Of a DNA stretch of 64,000 bases, positions 52,978-62,282 are shown piece by piece (the stretch's first letter is position 1; every line of letters starts with the position of its first letter). Source of the stretch: an uncultured Flavobacteriaceae bacterium (GTDB lineage Bacteria > Bacteroidota > Bacteroidia > Flavobacteriales > Flavobacteriaceae); the NCBI GenBank assembly GCA_947495135.1, contig CANLXN010000009.1, forward strand, positions 52,165 through 116,164. The letters run 5' to 3'. The notes under the pieces were generated by a model. It searched no databases, had not been told where the DNA came from, and saw only the letters and a list, made by a program, of their open reading frames with translations. A program made the translations under genes and the position numbers.

Positions 52978-54399
52978 CTATTTCTTAACCCTATTTAACT
53001 CACTTTTAGTTCCGTATTTATCGAATAAATACATTAAGCTAGCCATTGCCGCACCTCCTAATTCTAATTCTCGCTTATTAACAGCTTCAAAAGTATCGCT
53101 CGCTGCATGGTGATAATCGAAGTATCTTTGAGAGTCGGGACGAAGCCCAGAGAGTACTATTTTATCATTTTTCAAGGGACCAATATCTGCTCCACTTCCA
53201 CCTTTCTCGAAGTAATGAATGAGATAAGGTTTAAAAAGCGGTTCCCAGCTTTTAATTTGCGCGAAATTGGCTTCATCTGTATCGAAAGAAAATCCTCTTG
53301 GTGTAAACCCACCTGCGTCACTCTCCAAGGCAAAAAGATGCTCTTCTCTTTTTAATTGTGCTTCCTCCGCGTATTTTCTTCCTCCCCTAAGTCCGTTCTC
53401 CTCATTCATAAACAAAACAACCCTAATACTATGTCTAGGTTTATAGTTAGTTTCTTTAAACAATCGAAGAACTTCCATAGATTGTACACAACCAGCCCCG
53501 TCATCATGTGAGCCATCACCAAGGTCCCAAGAATCTAAATGACCACCTACAATCATATATTTATTAGGAAACTCGCTCCCTGTGATTTCCCCTATTACGT
53601 TATACGACTTCACATCTGGAAATACACGACACGTTTGCTTAAAAAAGAAATTGATATCGGGTTTAATTTTGAGTGCGCTGCTTAGATATTCTGCGCCATT
53701 AGTACTTATAGCACAAGCAGGAATTCTTTTCTTCTCGGGAAGATCTCCATAGCTCATAGAACCAGTGTGAGGAAAATCATCTCTCTTTAAATTCATAGAC
53801 CTCACTACTATTCCAACCGCTCCATATTTAGCAGCCTCCATGGCTCCGGCATATCGTTGATCCACACAACCCCCATAAGCGGCAAAGGTGTTTATCAAGT
53901 TCGCCTTCATAGGCCTGTTAAAAAAAACTATTTTTCCTTCAATTTTTTCTTTTCCTAAAACACTTAACTCATCTAAGCTCTGCACTTCCACTACCTGAGC
54001 TTTCAAACCGCCGGGAGGTGTAGGAACAGAGCCACCTAAAGCACATACATCCATTAAACTGGTAATTCCCGGAGCCGTTTCAATAAACGCATATTCAGGA
54101 ACTCCTCTTGTCCATTTGGGTACCATAACTGGTTGAAGCCAAACTTTATCCAAACCAAGCTTATCTAATTCCTCTTTAGTGTACTCCACTGCCTTTTCTG
54201 CTTCAATAGATCCAGAAAGCCGACCACCTATTTCATTGGAAAGATAATCCAGCCATTTATAACTCTTTCCCTTAAGCAAGGCCTCATCGTAGATACTCCT
54301 AATAGCGATAGAATCTTCTTTATTCACCTTTTGGGCAATTCCTTGCACAGTGCATAAGACACCTACTACTCCAACTCCAATTATTCTTTTTAAATTCAT
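52978..54399 (-). CDS. M28-family aminopeptidase with PA domain
   Basis: The 473-residue enzyme has a signal peptide (IIGVGVVGVLCTVQGIAQK) and a protease-associated domain (about 135-230, EKIEGKIVFFNRPM). The dinuclear zinc peptidase domain includes GGHLDSWDLGDGSHDDGAGC with its zinc ligands His and Asp, and FMNEENGLRGG with the catalytic and ligand glutamates. Later HHAASDTFEAV supplies another ligand. It resembles carboxypeptidase Q-like secreted peptidases. It would act in the periplasm or outside. Confidence 0.88.
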   Translation of the reverse strand: MNLKRIIGVGVVGVLCTVQGIAQKVNKEDSIAIRSIYDEALLKGKSYKWLDYLSNEIGGRLSGSIEAEKAVEYTKEELDKLGLDKVWLQPVMVPKWTRGVPEYAFIETAPGITSLMDVCALGGSVPTPPGGLKAQVVEVQSLDELSVLGKEKIEGKIVFFNRPMKANLINTFAAYGGCVDQRYAGAMEAAKYGAVGIVVRSMNLKRDDFPHTGSMSYGDLPEKKRIPACAISTNGAEYLSSALKIKPDINFFFKQTCRVFPDVKSYNVIGEITGSEFPNKYMIVGGHLDSWDLGDGSHDDGAGCVQSMEVLRLFKETNYKPRHSIRVVLFMNEENGLRGGRKYAEEAQLKREEHLFALESDAGGFTPRGFSFDTDEANFAQIKSWEPLFKPYLIHYFEKGGSGADIGPLKNDKIVLSGLRPDSQRYFDYHHAASDTFEAVNKRELELGGAAMASLMYLFDKYGTKSELNRVKK

Positions 54400-54421
54400 A
54401 TATAACTATCTAATAGTGTAA

Positions 54422-55300
54422 TTATTCATTTTCTAATTGCGCCTTGTAAACATCAATCATTTTTTTCACATCCTCATCCAGGTCCGGTTCTTTTATATCA
54501 TCGTATTTCGACAATTCCTCTAACAGAATGGAACCTACCAATAAACGTGCCGCAGGTTTATTGTCTGCAGGTATATTGTACCAAGGTGCATGGGGTTTGG
54601 AAGTCCGATTAAGTACATCTTCGTAACATTCCATATAACTATCCCACAATTTGCGTTCCTTTAAATCTCCAGGAGAAAATTTCCAATGTTTATTCGGTTT
54701 ATTCAACCGTCGAAGTAAACGATGTTTTTGTTCATCTTTAGAGACATTAAGGAAGAATTTGAAGATAATTGTCCCACTTTCAGCAATGGTTTTTTCGAAA
54801 TTGTTTATTTGTTCAAATCGCTTATCCCAAAAAGCCTCATTAACATCGTCCATACTATTTACAAATGGTAGATTCTCACCCATAATATATTCTGGGTGAA
54901 CTCTAGTAACCAGTACATTTTCATAATGAGTTCTATTAAAAACTCCAAATTTACCTCGAGCAGGAAGCGCGATATAGTGGCGCCATAAATAATTATGATT
55001 AAGTTCTAACTCGGTTGGAACTTTAAAACTATGAACTATCACTCCACGAGCATTGATATCCTTGAAAACCTCGCGAATTAAACTATCTTTTCCAGCGGTA
55101 TCCATTCCTTGTAAACAAATGAGCACGCCATATTTACCATGCGCGTAAAGTGTATCCTGGAGCTTAGCTAACTTCTTCCTCACTGCAGCCAACTCACTTT
55201 CTAATTGGTCTTCTGTAGCTCCGAAATCTGTTCGCGTCGGGATTTCAGCTATATTTATTATTTCTGAAATTTTAAAATCTGAACTATGGATCTTCTTCAT
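54422..55300 (-). CDS. ppk2: polyphosphate kinase 2 family protein
   Basis: From the ATG at 55300 (MKKIHSSDFKISEI) the protein has 292 residues. Walker A is GMDTAGKDSLIRE, the lid and second motif FGVFNRTHYENVLVTRVHPEY, and RRLNKPNKHWKFSPGDLKER is the PPK2 lid-end block. PPK2 enzymes use polyphosphate to phosphorylate nucleotides, or the reverse. A TTG further upstream would add 23 residues that look unconserved. The gene ends 22 nt before the peptidase gene start, so the two may be co-transcribed. Confidence 0.9.
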   Translation of the reverse strand: MKKIHSSDFKISEIINIAEIPTRTDFGATEDQLESELAAVRKKLAKLQDTLYAHGKYGVLICLQGMDTAGKDSLIREVFKDINARGVIVHSFKVPTELELNHNYLWRHYIALPARGKFGVFNRTHYENVLVTRVHPEYIMGENLPFVNSMDDVNEAFWDKRFEQINNFEKTIAESGTIIFKFFLNVSKDEQKHRLLRRLNKPNKHWKFSPGDLKERKLWDSYMECYEDVLNRTSKPHAPWYNIPADNKPAARLLVGSILLEELSKYDDIKEPDLDEDVKKMIDVYKAQLENE

Positions 55301-55557
55301 ATAGGATTGTTTAAGAAGCTTAAAGATAGAAAAGATTATTCGATTTACTTGAAACAACGAATGGAGCAATCCGAATTAAATTTCAGAAATTTGAATCAAA
55401 AATAAATGGATCGATCTATGGTAATTTTAGCACGTGAAAAAATAACGTGAGTATAGCAGTTTGATAAAAACTATTCAGATATATACTTACGGTTTTGGAA
55501 TGTGTAATTGGCTACCCTTAATAAAGAAGGTATTCAATCCAAATTGGAGTTCCATTC

Positions 55558-56721
55558 TTATTTTGTGGCAAACAATTTTACATCGGCTTCACTCACCTCC
55601 TTATTTCCTAGAATAATCAACCTTTCAATAACATTTCGAAGCTCTCGAATGTTTCCTGTCCAATCGTATTCCTGTAAAAGTTTTATCGCCTTGTCCGAAA
55701 AATCTTTTTGTGCCGTTCCATGTTCACTTGCTATTTTTTTCGTGAAATAGTCGATCAATAGAGGTATATCCTCCCGGCGATCGTTTAATGCAGGTACTTT
55801 TATTAGGATAACAGCCAATCTATGATAAAGGTCTTCTCTAAAATTACCTTCCTCAATCTCTTTTTTCAGATCTTTATTAGTAGCAGCTACGATACGTACA
55901 TCTACCTTAATATCTTTATCACTTCCAACCCTCTGCACTCTATTTTCCTGTAAAGCCCTTAAAACTTTTGCCTGAGCAGATAGGCTCATATCACCCACCT
56001 CGTCCAGAAAAATTGTACCACCATTGGCTGCTTCAAATTTACCCGCTCTGTCTTTATTTGCAGACGTAAAGGCACCTTTTACGTGGCCAAACAACTCACT
56101 TTCTATCAATTCGCTAGGAATAGCGGCGCAATTTACTTCAATCATCGGACCTTTAGATCGCTCACTCTTTTGATGCAACCAATGTGCGACCAACTCTTTA
56201 CCTGTTCCGTTAGGACCTGTAACAAGTACTCTTGCTTCAGTTGGAGCCACTTTTTCAATCATCTCTTTGATATGAGAAATGGCAGGAGATTCTCCAATCA
56301 TCTCATACTTTTTACCCACTTTCTTTTTAAGACGTGTATTTTCAACTACGAGCTCCTTTCGATCTAGTGCTATTCGGACGGTATTCAACAAGCGATTCAA
56401 ATCTGGTGGCTTAGAAATATAATCGAACGCTCCTAGTCTCATGGTATTAACAGCAGTGTCCAGATCTCCATGTCCAGAAATCATAACAATGGGAGTTTCT
56501 GGTTTAATTTTCTTTACTGCTTCCAGCACTTCAACCCCATCCATTTTCGGCATTTTTATATCACAAAGGACTAGATCGAAGTCTTCTTTCCGTATAAGTT
56601 CAATTCCCGCTAATCCGTCCTCCGCTTCCGAAACGATGTAGGTGTCACTTTCTTCAGACAAAATTTTAACCAGTACTCTGCGAATTGCAGCTTCATCTTC
56701 GATGATCAATATATTCGACAT
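55558..56721 (-). CDS. NtrC-type sigma-54 response regulator without DNA-binding domain
   Basis: The 387-residue protein has a receiver domain with the phosphoacceptor Asp54 (LVLCDIKMPKMD) and Lys104, and an AAA+ domain with Walker A GPNGTGKE (169-176), the sigma-54 contact GAFTSA (216-221) and Walker B GGTIFLDE (234-241). It ends soon after RNVIERLIILGNKEVSEADVKLFATK and thus lacks the Fis-type helix-turn-helix. It could activate sigma-54 polymerase from solution. It is the last gene of the operon beginning at 60813. No histidine kinase is adjacent. Confidence 0.9.
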   Translation of the reverse strand: MSNILIIEDEAAIRRVLVKILSEESDTYIVSEAEDGLAGIELIRKEDFDLVLCDIKMPKMDGVEVLEAVKKIKPETPIVMISGHGDLDTAVNTMRLGAFDYISKPPDLNRLLNTVRIALDRKELVVENTRLKKKVGKKYEMIGESPAISHIKEMIEKVAPTEARVLVTGPNGTGKELVAHWLHQKSERSKGPMIEVNCAAIPSELIESELFGHVKGAFTSANKDRAGKFEAANGGTIFLDEVGDMSLSAQAKVLRALQENRVQRVGSDKDIKVDVRIVAATNKDLKKEIEEGNFREDLYHRLAVILIKVPALNDRREDIPLLIDYFTKKIASEHGTAQKDFSDKAIKLLQEYDWTGNIRELRNVIERLIILGNKEVSEADVKLFATK

Positions 56722-56723
56722 AA

Positions 56724-57632
56724 TTATATTTTAAATTTAATACCCGTCCTCAGGTAAAATGTGTTGTTCTCGTTAATTCGGTACAGGTTGTTTAGATCTG
56801 CGTCCCGAAGTCTAATTTCATTAAAAATAGTATGACCTCCATAAACATAATACAAAAAATGTTTTGAGAAGTAATATTCGTACCCAAAACCTCCCAAAAC
56901 TAGGGTCATTGAGATGTTCCTTGCTAGCGCGGATCTACCATCGTTTAAGGGAACATCCAAGTTATTTTGAATATTCGAAAAGAATCCGTCTAACGTAAGA
57001 AAACCTTGAAACATATGTTTATCGCTTAGCTTATACTTCAAATTAGTCTTGGGTGTTCCAACCGAGTAAGACCACTGAGGATGAAACTGGCGATAGTAAT
57101 TTATCACTGGCAAAGGAAATGGTCTTCCTGCAGCAGTACTGTAATTTAAACCCAAAATAAGCCGACTAGGAGTTTCTACTTCATCTCCAGAGCGGTCTCG
57201 AATAAAAAAAGCCGCGCCTGTAAAATTAATATCATCACTTAAGATGGTGTTTTTTTCAAAATTAGAATTGATCTCCGCACCCGCCTTCGCGGCAAAACGC
57301 CAGTCGTTTTTCATTTTAAAGGTGTAAGCGACATTACCCCTGTATAACTGAAATCTACCTAATTCAGACACTTCAAAAGGTACAGGATCTTCAAAGTCCA
57401 GATCCAAATATCGATATTCCAGACCTACAATAAGATAACTCCCTTCCCAACCTAACGTTATAGGGTAATTTACAAATGCCCTAAATCGAGACACCGAATT
57501 TTCAGAACTACTTTGAGGTATATAAGTATACTCTAACCTCGCCAAATCTGTTGTTTGACTGGTTCCTGTATACATAAAAAGGGTAAATAAGATACTAGTC
57601 AGAAGACCGGATCCAATAGGTATATCTTTCAT
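56724..57632 (-). CDS. predicted outer-membrane beta-barrel protein
   Basis: This 302-residue protein has a signal peptide-like N-terminus and repeated amphipathic strands ending in aromatic residues, such as YLIVGLEYRYLDLDF and FGYEYYFSKHFLYYVYGG, with a final TGIKFKI strand. This is the pattern of an outer-membrane barrel, perhaps related to DUF6268. It overlaps the mscS-like gene by 4 nt and lies 2 nt before the NtrC-type gene. Function is unknown. Confidence 0.65.
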   Translation of the reverse strand: MKDIPIGSGLLTSILFTLFMYTGTSQTTDLARLEYTYIPQSSSENSVSRFRAFVNYPITLGWEGSYLIVGLEYRYLDLDFEDPVPFEVSELGRFQLYRGNVAYTFKMKNDWRFAAKAGAEINSNFEKNTILSDDINFTGAAFFIRDRSGDEVETPSRLILGLNYSTAAGRPFPLPVINYYRQFHPQWSYSVGTPKTNLKYKLSDKHMFQGFLTLDGFFSNIQNNLDVPLNDGRSALARNISMTLVLGGFGYEYYFSKHFLYYVYGGHTIFNEIRLRDADLNNLYRINENNTFYLRTGIKFKI

Positions 57633-58561
57633 ATAAGAGGGGCATCATCTTTTGGTGCCGGTTGGGCGAACTCGCTTTTAGTAATAACATGCACATCTCG
57701 TTGCGGAAATGGTATGCTTATATTATTTTCTCTAAACAAAGCATCTATTCTAAAGCGAATGTCACTTTTAATGGCAGGATCGATGAAACTATCGGAAATA
57801 TAGAAATAAACTCTAAAAACAAGAGCCGAATCACCAAAATCTTCAAAAGCAACAAAGGGTTTAGGTCTTTTTAAAATTCTACTATCTTCACTAACACTGT
57901 TTAGCAAAAGACTTTTAACTTTTTGCGTATCGCTACCGTACGCAACACCAACATTCACAAATTCTCTAGTGGTTTTATGGTTTTGCGTATAATTTAATAA
58001 CGTATCAGTAATAAACTTATGATTGGGAATGATAATTATTTTATCGTCCCTAGTAATAGCCCTTGTGGTTCGCAGTCGAATATCAAAGACTCTTCCTACT
58101 CGTCCATTTAGTTCTATAATATCACCTACTTGAAGCGACTTGTCTATCATAATCAGGATACCCCCAATAATATCCTGAAACATTTCTTGAAGTGCCAAAC
58201 CAACACCTACAAGCAATGCTGCAGAGGCAGCTAAAAACGGGGTAACATTAACCCCTGCAAAACTGAGCGTAGCAAAAACCACTATTATGTAGGCAAGGTA
58301 TTTTATGAATTTGAAGAAACTAATAAACTTTTGCGTATCCGCCTCGTCCATTTTTCTGGTAAACAATTTTCTCGCCCATTTCAATATAAAACTGGTAAGA
58401 AAAAAGGATAACGCCACCAAGAGCAACAAGCCCACAGTGATGCGAACCTTATGGTCACCCTCTCCCATTTGAAAACCCAAATCCAAAAAAGATTTGATGG
58501 TTCCCCAGATGTTTTCCTCTACAACATCTTTTATTTTATCAGTAACTTCTTCTTGCACCAT
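57629..58561 (-). CDS. MscS-family mechanosensitive channel
   Basis: The 310-residue protein has three membrane helices followed by the conserved pore helix and beta domain: PFLAASAALLVGVGLALQEMFQDIIGGILIMIDKSLQVGDII, then ITRDDKIIIIPNHKFITDTLLNYT. MscS channels release solutes upon membrane stretch. It overlaps the ABC permease gene upstream by 1 nt and the barrel gene downstream by 4 nt. The tight packing suggests co-regulation with the exporter and the barrel. Confidence 0.92.
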   Translation of the reverse strand: MVQEEVTDKIKDVVEENIWGTIKSFLDLGFQMGEGDHKVRITVGLLLLVALSFFLTSFILKWARKLFTRKMDEADTQKFISFFKFIKYLAYIIVVFATLSFAGVNVTPFLAASAALLVGVGLALQEMFQDIIGGILIMIDKSLQVGDIIELNGRVGRVFDIRLRTTRAITRDDKIIIIPNHKFITDTLLNYTQNHKTTREFVNVGVAYGSDTQKVKSLLLNSVSEDSRILKRPKPFVAFEDFGDSALVFRVYFYISDSFIDPAIKSDIRFRIDALFRENNISIPFPQRDVHVITKSEFAQPAPKDDAPLI

Positions 58562-59871
58562 TAATATTTAAGCCATTTAATAATTTCCTTATAGCTAGGT
58601 TTCTTACCGTACATCAAAATTCCTACTCTATATATTTTTGCAGCAAACCACACCGTACCTATAAAGGTAGCAAATAATATGAGTACTGAAACTATTTGCT
58701 GCCAAATGGGTACTCCAAACGGAATCCGCATTAACATGACAACAGGAGAGGTAAATGGGATAAAAGAAAACACCTGAGAAACGGTTCCGTGCGGGTCTTC
58801 TATGACTGTAAAAAAGCCTACATACACTGCCAAAATCAATGGCAATAAAATAGGAAGCATAAACTGCTGCGTATCTGTTTCACTATCTACGGCAGCCCCA
58901 ATTGCGGCATAGAGAGAAGCATATAATAAGTAGCCACCAATAAAAAAGAGTAAGAACATAATAACCAAATTAAGAATAGGTAAGTTCTGAAATTCCAAGA
59001 TGGCTTCCATCATTAAACCCTCCATTTCATTACCTGAAGCTTCTACTGCAGTCTGCATTTGTTCTGCTTGCATGGCAGATGGATCAATCCCAAAAATAGC
59101 GGTTATAGCAAAGCTGAATATACTTAACAACAGCACCCAAGCCGTAAACTGCGTAACCCCAGCCAAAGAAGTACCCAAAATTTTTCCTAAAAGCAATTTC
59201 ATCGGTTTTACAGACGAAACGATCACTTCTATAATCCTACTCGTCTTCTCTTCAATTACCGAGCGCATTATCATATTACCATATATAATAATGAACATAA
59301 ACAATAAATAACCTGCAATACCTCCAAAAATCAGTTTTAATCCAGACCCCAGCTTAGAGGTTTTTTCTCCCGCGAACGTCTCTAATTTAGTTTCAATATC
59401 TACCCTTAAATCTGAAATTTGCTGAGCATTAAACCCTGCTTCTTCCAATTTCAATGTATTAGACTTAGAACGAATAGTTCGCTCAATATCTCCCATCACA
59501 ACCAAGGAAGGAGAGTCCTCTGAATAAAAAGTAATAGATTTGGCAAGCTCATCGATACTGGTCTTCTTCGGTATAAAAAGTAAACCGTACTCTCCATTGA
59601 GCTCGGTCGCCTTCTTCGCTTCCTCCAGAGAGATATCTGTTAGCGTATTAAATTTTAGATTATTATCATCTTCAAACTGATGTACAAATAGTCCACTTTC
59701 GTCTAAAACGGAAATGGTCCTCACTTTATCATTGTTAAGCTGCGATAAATAAGCAACCAGGCTAAAAATTCCAACCATTATTAACGGACTCAAAAACGTC
59801 ATGATAATAAATGATTTATTACGCACCTTCGTAAGATATTCTCGCTTTATAATAAGAGATAAATGATTCAT
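58561..59871 (-). CDS. ABC-2 transporter permease (NatB-like)
   Basis: This 436-residue protein has a first helix (NKSFIIMTFLSPLIMVGIFSLVAYLS), a large extracytoplasmic region (about 45-180) and five further helices. IMRSVIEEKTSRIIEVIVSSVKPMKLLLGKILG is the family's ABC2_membrane_3 block. It pairs with the ATPase gene 15 nt upstream and probably exports a small molecule, sodium or a peptide. The substrate is unknown. Confidence 0.87.
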   Translation of the reverse strand: MNHLSLIIKREYLTKVRNKSFIIMTFLSPLIMVGIFSLVAYLSQLNNDKVRTISVLDESGLFVHQFEDDNNLKFNTLTDISLEEAKKATELNGEYGLLFIPKKTSIDELAKSITFYSEDSPSLVVMGDIERTIRSKSNTLKLEEAGFNAQQISDLRVDIETKLETFAGEKTSKLGSGLKLIFGGIAGYLLFMFIIIYGNMIMRSVIEEKTSRIIEVIVSSVKPMKLLLGKILGTSLAGVTQFTAWVLLLSIFSFAITAIFGIDPSAMQAEQMQTAVEASGNEMEGLMMEAILEFQNLPILNLVIMFLLFFIGGYLLYASLYAAIGAAVDSETDTQQFMLPILLPLILAVYVGFFTVIEDPHGTVSQVFSFIPFTSPVVMLMRIPFGVPIWQQIVSVLILFATFIGTVWFAAKIYRVGILMYGKKPSYKEIIKWLKY

Positions 59872-59886
59872 TTTTTTTCTGAAATA

Positions 59887-60813
59887 TTAATTATTCCTAA
59901 CCGTTTCGATAAAGATATCACTCGCTGAAGGAACTACCTCTGCAAAATGAGTCACCTGTCCTTGGGTTGTTAAAAAAGTAACTAGGTCATTGGCCATTGC
60001 ATTTACAGGAATTTTAATCTTGTACTGCAATTCATCATTGATGGTTTTAAAGTCTGTAGGAAAGACTTCAAATTTATCCTCAATAATTGCGGCAACTTCA
60101 GATTTGTTAGAAGTTACGAGCCCTACCTCGAACGTATTGGACTTATATTGACGTTTAATATCAATTAACTTTCCGTCCAAAATTTTATTCGATTTATTGA
60201 TAAGCGCAATATGATCACACATTTCCTCTACAGATTCCATCCTGTGCGTGGAAAAAATGACGGTCGCTCCATCGTCGCGAAGCTTTAAAATTTCATCTTT
60301 AATTAAATTGGCATTAATAGGATCGAAGCCACTAAATGGTTCGTCAAAAATGAGCAGTTTTGGTTCGTGAAGGACGGTTACGATAAATTGTATTTTCTGC
60401 GCCATTCCCTTAGACAATTCCTGAATTTTTTTATTCCACCAATCTCCAATCTCCAAACGTTCAAACCAATACTTCAACCGCTTTTTAGCCTCCGCTTTCG
60501 AAAGTCCTTTTAATTGAGCCAAATACAATGCCTGTTCACCAACCTTCATTGATTTATATAAACCACGTTCCTCTGGAAGATATCCAATATTCTCAATGTG
60601 ATGTGGCTTCAAAGGTTCTCCATCTAACAGCACATGCCCTGTATCTGGCATGGTAATTTGATTAATGATTCGGATAAGCGTGGTCTTTCCTGCGCCATTT
60701 GGCCCTAAAAGGCCGAAAATGCTACCTTTCGGCACCTCTATCGAGACGTCATTTAGCGCCGTAAACTCACCAAAAGATTTAGATACGTTGTTTGCAACAA
60801 GCAGTTTGTCCAT
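59887..60813 (-). CDS. ABC transporter ATPase (NatA-like)
   Basis: The 308-residue ATPase has Walker A GLLGPNGAGKTTLIRI (about 34-49), the signature LSKGMAQKIQFIVTVL, Walker B LLIFDEPFSGFDP and the switch TVIFSTHRMESVEEM. The signature LSKGM variant is typical of DrrA/NatA-like ATPases. The last ~90 residues form the usual regulatory C-terminus. It is the first gene of the operon with the NatB-like permease, MscS, barrel and NtrC genes. An inverted repeat lies between 60842 and 60866 just upstream. Confidence 0.9.
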   Translation of the reverse strand: MDKLLVANNVSKSFGEFTALNDVSIEVPKGSIFGLLGPNGAGKTTLIRIINQITMPDTGHVLLDGEPLKPHHIENIGYLPEERGLYKSMKVGEQALYLAQLKGLSKAEAKKRLKYWFERLEIGDWWNKKIQELSKGMAQKIQFIVTVLHEPKLLIFDEPFSGFDPINANLIKDEILKLRDDGATVIFSTHRMESVEEMCDHIALINKSNKILDGKLIDIKRQYKSNTFEVGLVTSNKSEVAAIIEDKFEVFPTDFKTINDELQYKIKIPVNAMANDLVTFLTTQGQVTHFAEVVPSASDIFIETVRNN

Positions 60814-60841
60814 AGAAATTTTATAAAGAGTAAAGATATTT

Positions 60842-60866
60842 AAACCTTCTATGTCAACGAAGGTTT
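60842..60866. promoter_or_regulatory. inverted repeat in the natA-like promoter region (possible operator)
   Basis: AAACCTTC (60842-60849) and GAAGGTTT (60859-60866) form a perfect 8-bp inverted repeat around a 9-nt spacer, about 30-50 nt before the ATPase start. A TTG in the spacer and a TATCTTTA further on could serve as promoter boxes. Confidence 0.5.
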
Positions 60867-61032
60867 ATACGTAAATAATTGTAGGTATTCTTTTCTTCTG
60901 AAATGTTACAGCTCAAATCTTACATTACAAGACTGCCGATGTATAATCACCACCTACCGATAAAGTCTTACGCAACTGAAGCATTAGCCCAATTGACTTT
61001 AGTTCCAATTTAACGAGGATCCCTACAAACGC
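60867..61032. other. intergenic stretch with no recognised gene
   Basis: Apart from the natA-side inverted repeat and the dnaJ terminator that flank it, I see no open frame or structure of note here. Confidence 0.5.
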
Positions 61033-61064
61033 AAAACCCACCCTCAGATTACTCAAAGGGTGGG
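61033..61064 (-). terminator. terminator of grpE-dnaJ
   Basis: CCCACCCT (61037-61044) and AGGGTGGG (61057-61064) form a strong 8-bp stem; on the minus strand it is followed by TTTT. It lies about 90 nt beyond the dnaJ stop. Confidence 0.6.
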
Positions 61065-61153
61065 AAAAAAATTGCTATGAAAAAGAAAAATTATCGCTTA
61101 AAATAATAAGCGATTTTCAAATATAGTTAAAATTAAATTAAAATCTTGGCTTT

Positions 61154-62281
61154 TTAGGAAAACATATCTTTCACCTTTTCAAAGAAGGATTTATCCTCTT
61201 TTTCTGGCCTTGGTGTAAAATGATCGTCGTTCTTCATTTTTTCAAAAAAGTCCTTTTGCTCTTTTGTTAAGGACCTTGGTGTCCAAACATTGATATGTAC
61301 TAATAAATCACCCGTTCCGTATCCATTAATACTTGGAATACCCTTGTTTCTTAAACGAAGAATTTTCCCACTTTGCGCGCCAGGTTCAATTTTGATTCGC
61401 ACCTTTCCAGAAACGGTCTCAATTTCCTTTGAAGTACCTAATGCGGCTTCAGAAAAGCTCACATATAAATCATGATGTAAATTATCACCTTCTCGAGAAA
61501 GTTGATCGTGCGGTAACTCCTCAATAGCAACTAATAAATCTCCAGCAATTCCATTTCCAGGGGCATCGTTTCCTCTCCCTGAAACTTTCAACTGCATCCC
61601 ATCAACTACTCCAGCAGGAATCTTGATAGAAACAGTTTCTTCATCTGCGATCATTCCAAACGCATCAGCCCCAGAAGGTGCCTTATCGATCATTTGTCCT
61701 GCTCCTTTACAGGTACCGCAAGTTGCTGCGGTTTGCATTCTACCTAAAATGGTATTTTGAATTTTCGTTACTTGACCGTGCCCGTTACAGGTAGAACATG
61801 TTTTATAAGTTGTACCCGGCGCAACCTTCTTTCGTTTTACTTTTATCTTCTTCTCAACACCATTTGCAATCTCCTCTAAAGTCAGTTTAACGCGTATTCG
61901 AAGGTTACTCCCTTTAACTCTGCGTTGCCCGCCGCCGCCAAAGCCTCCAAAACCTCCAAAGCCACCTCCGCCGCCGCCAAAAGCACCGCCAAAGATGTCT
62001 CCAAACTGACTAAAGATGTCGTCCATATTCATTCCGCCGCCGCCACCAAAGCCACCGCCTTCAAATGCCTGATGACCGTATTGATCATAACGTGCTTTTT
62101 TATCAGGGTCGCTTAAAACTTCGTAAGCTTCTGCGGCTTTTTTGAATTTTTCCTCAGCTGCGGTATCTCCCGGGTTTTTATCTGGGTGATACTCTATAGC
62201 CTTCTTTCGATAAGCTTTCTTAATTTCTGCCGCCGACGCACCTTTTGAAATTCCGAGAATATCGTAAAAATCTTCCTTCAT
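61154..62281 (-). CDS. dnaJ: chaperone DnaJ with a reduced zinc-finger domain
   Basis: The 375-residue protein has a J domain with HPD at 32-34, a Gly/Phe-rich linker (about 75-118) and a C-terminal substrate domain (VSIKIPAGVVDGMQLKVSGRG). The zinc region has only two CxxCxGxG motifs (162-169 and 188-195) instead of four. Their 26-residue spacing and the flanking VAPGTTYK fit motifs 2 and 3, so zinc site 1 appears lost. DnaJ stimulates DnaK ATPase and delivers substrates. It lies 1 nt after grpE in the same operon. Confidence 0.95.
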   Translation of the reverse strand: MKEDFYDILGISKGASAAEIKKAYRKKAIEYHPDKNPGDTAAEEKFKKAAEAYEVLSDPDKKARYDQYGHQAFEGGGFGGGGGMNMDDIFSQFGDIFGGAFGGGGGGFGGFGGFGGGGQRRVKGSNLRIRVKLTLEEIANGVEKKIKVKRKKVAPGTTYKTCSTCNGHGQVTKIQNTILGRMQTAATCGTCKGAGQMIDKAPSGADAFGMIADEETVSIKIPAGVVDGMQLKVSGRGNDAPGNGIAGDLLVAIEELPHDQLSREGDNLHHDLYVSFSEAALGTSKEIETVSGKVRIKIEPGAQSGKILRLRNKGIPSINGYGTGDLLVHINVWTPRSLTKEQKDFFEKMKNDDHFTPRPEKEDKSFFEKVKDMFS

Positions 62282-62282
62282 A

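Noticed and set aside
61925..62116. Ala/Lys/Ser-rich plus-strand frame and GC-rich repeats
   Set aside because: This is the complement of the Gly/Phe-rich linker codons of dnaJ.
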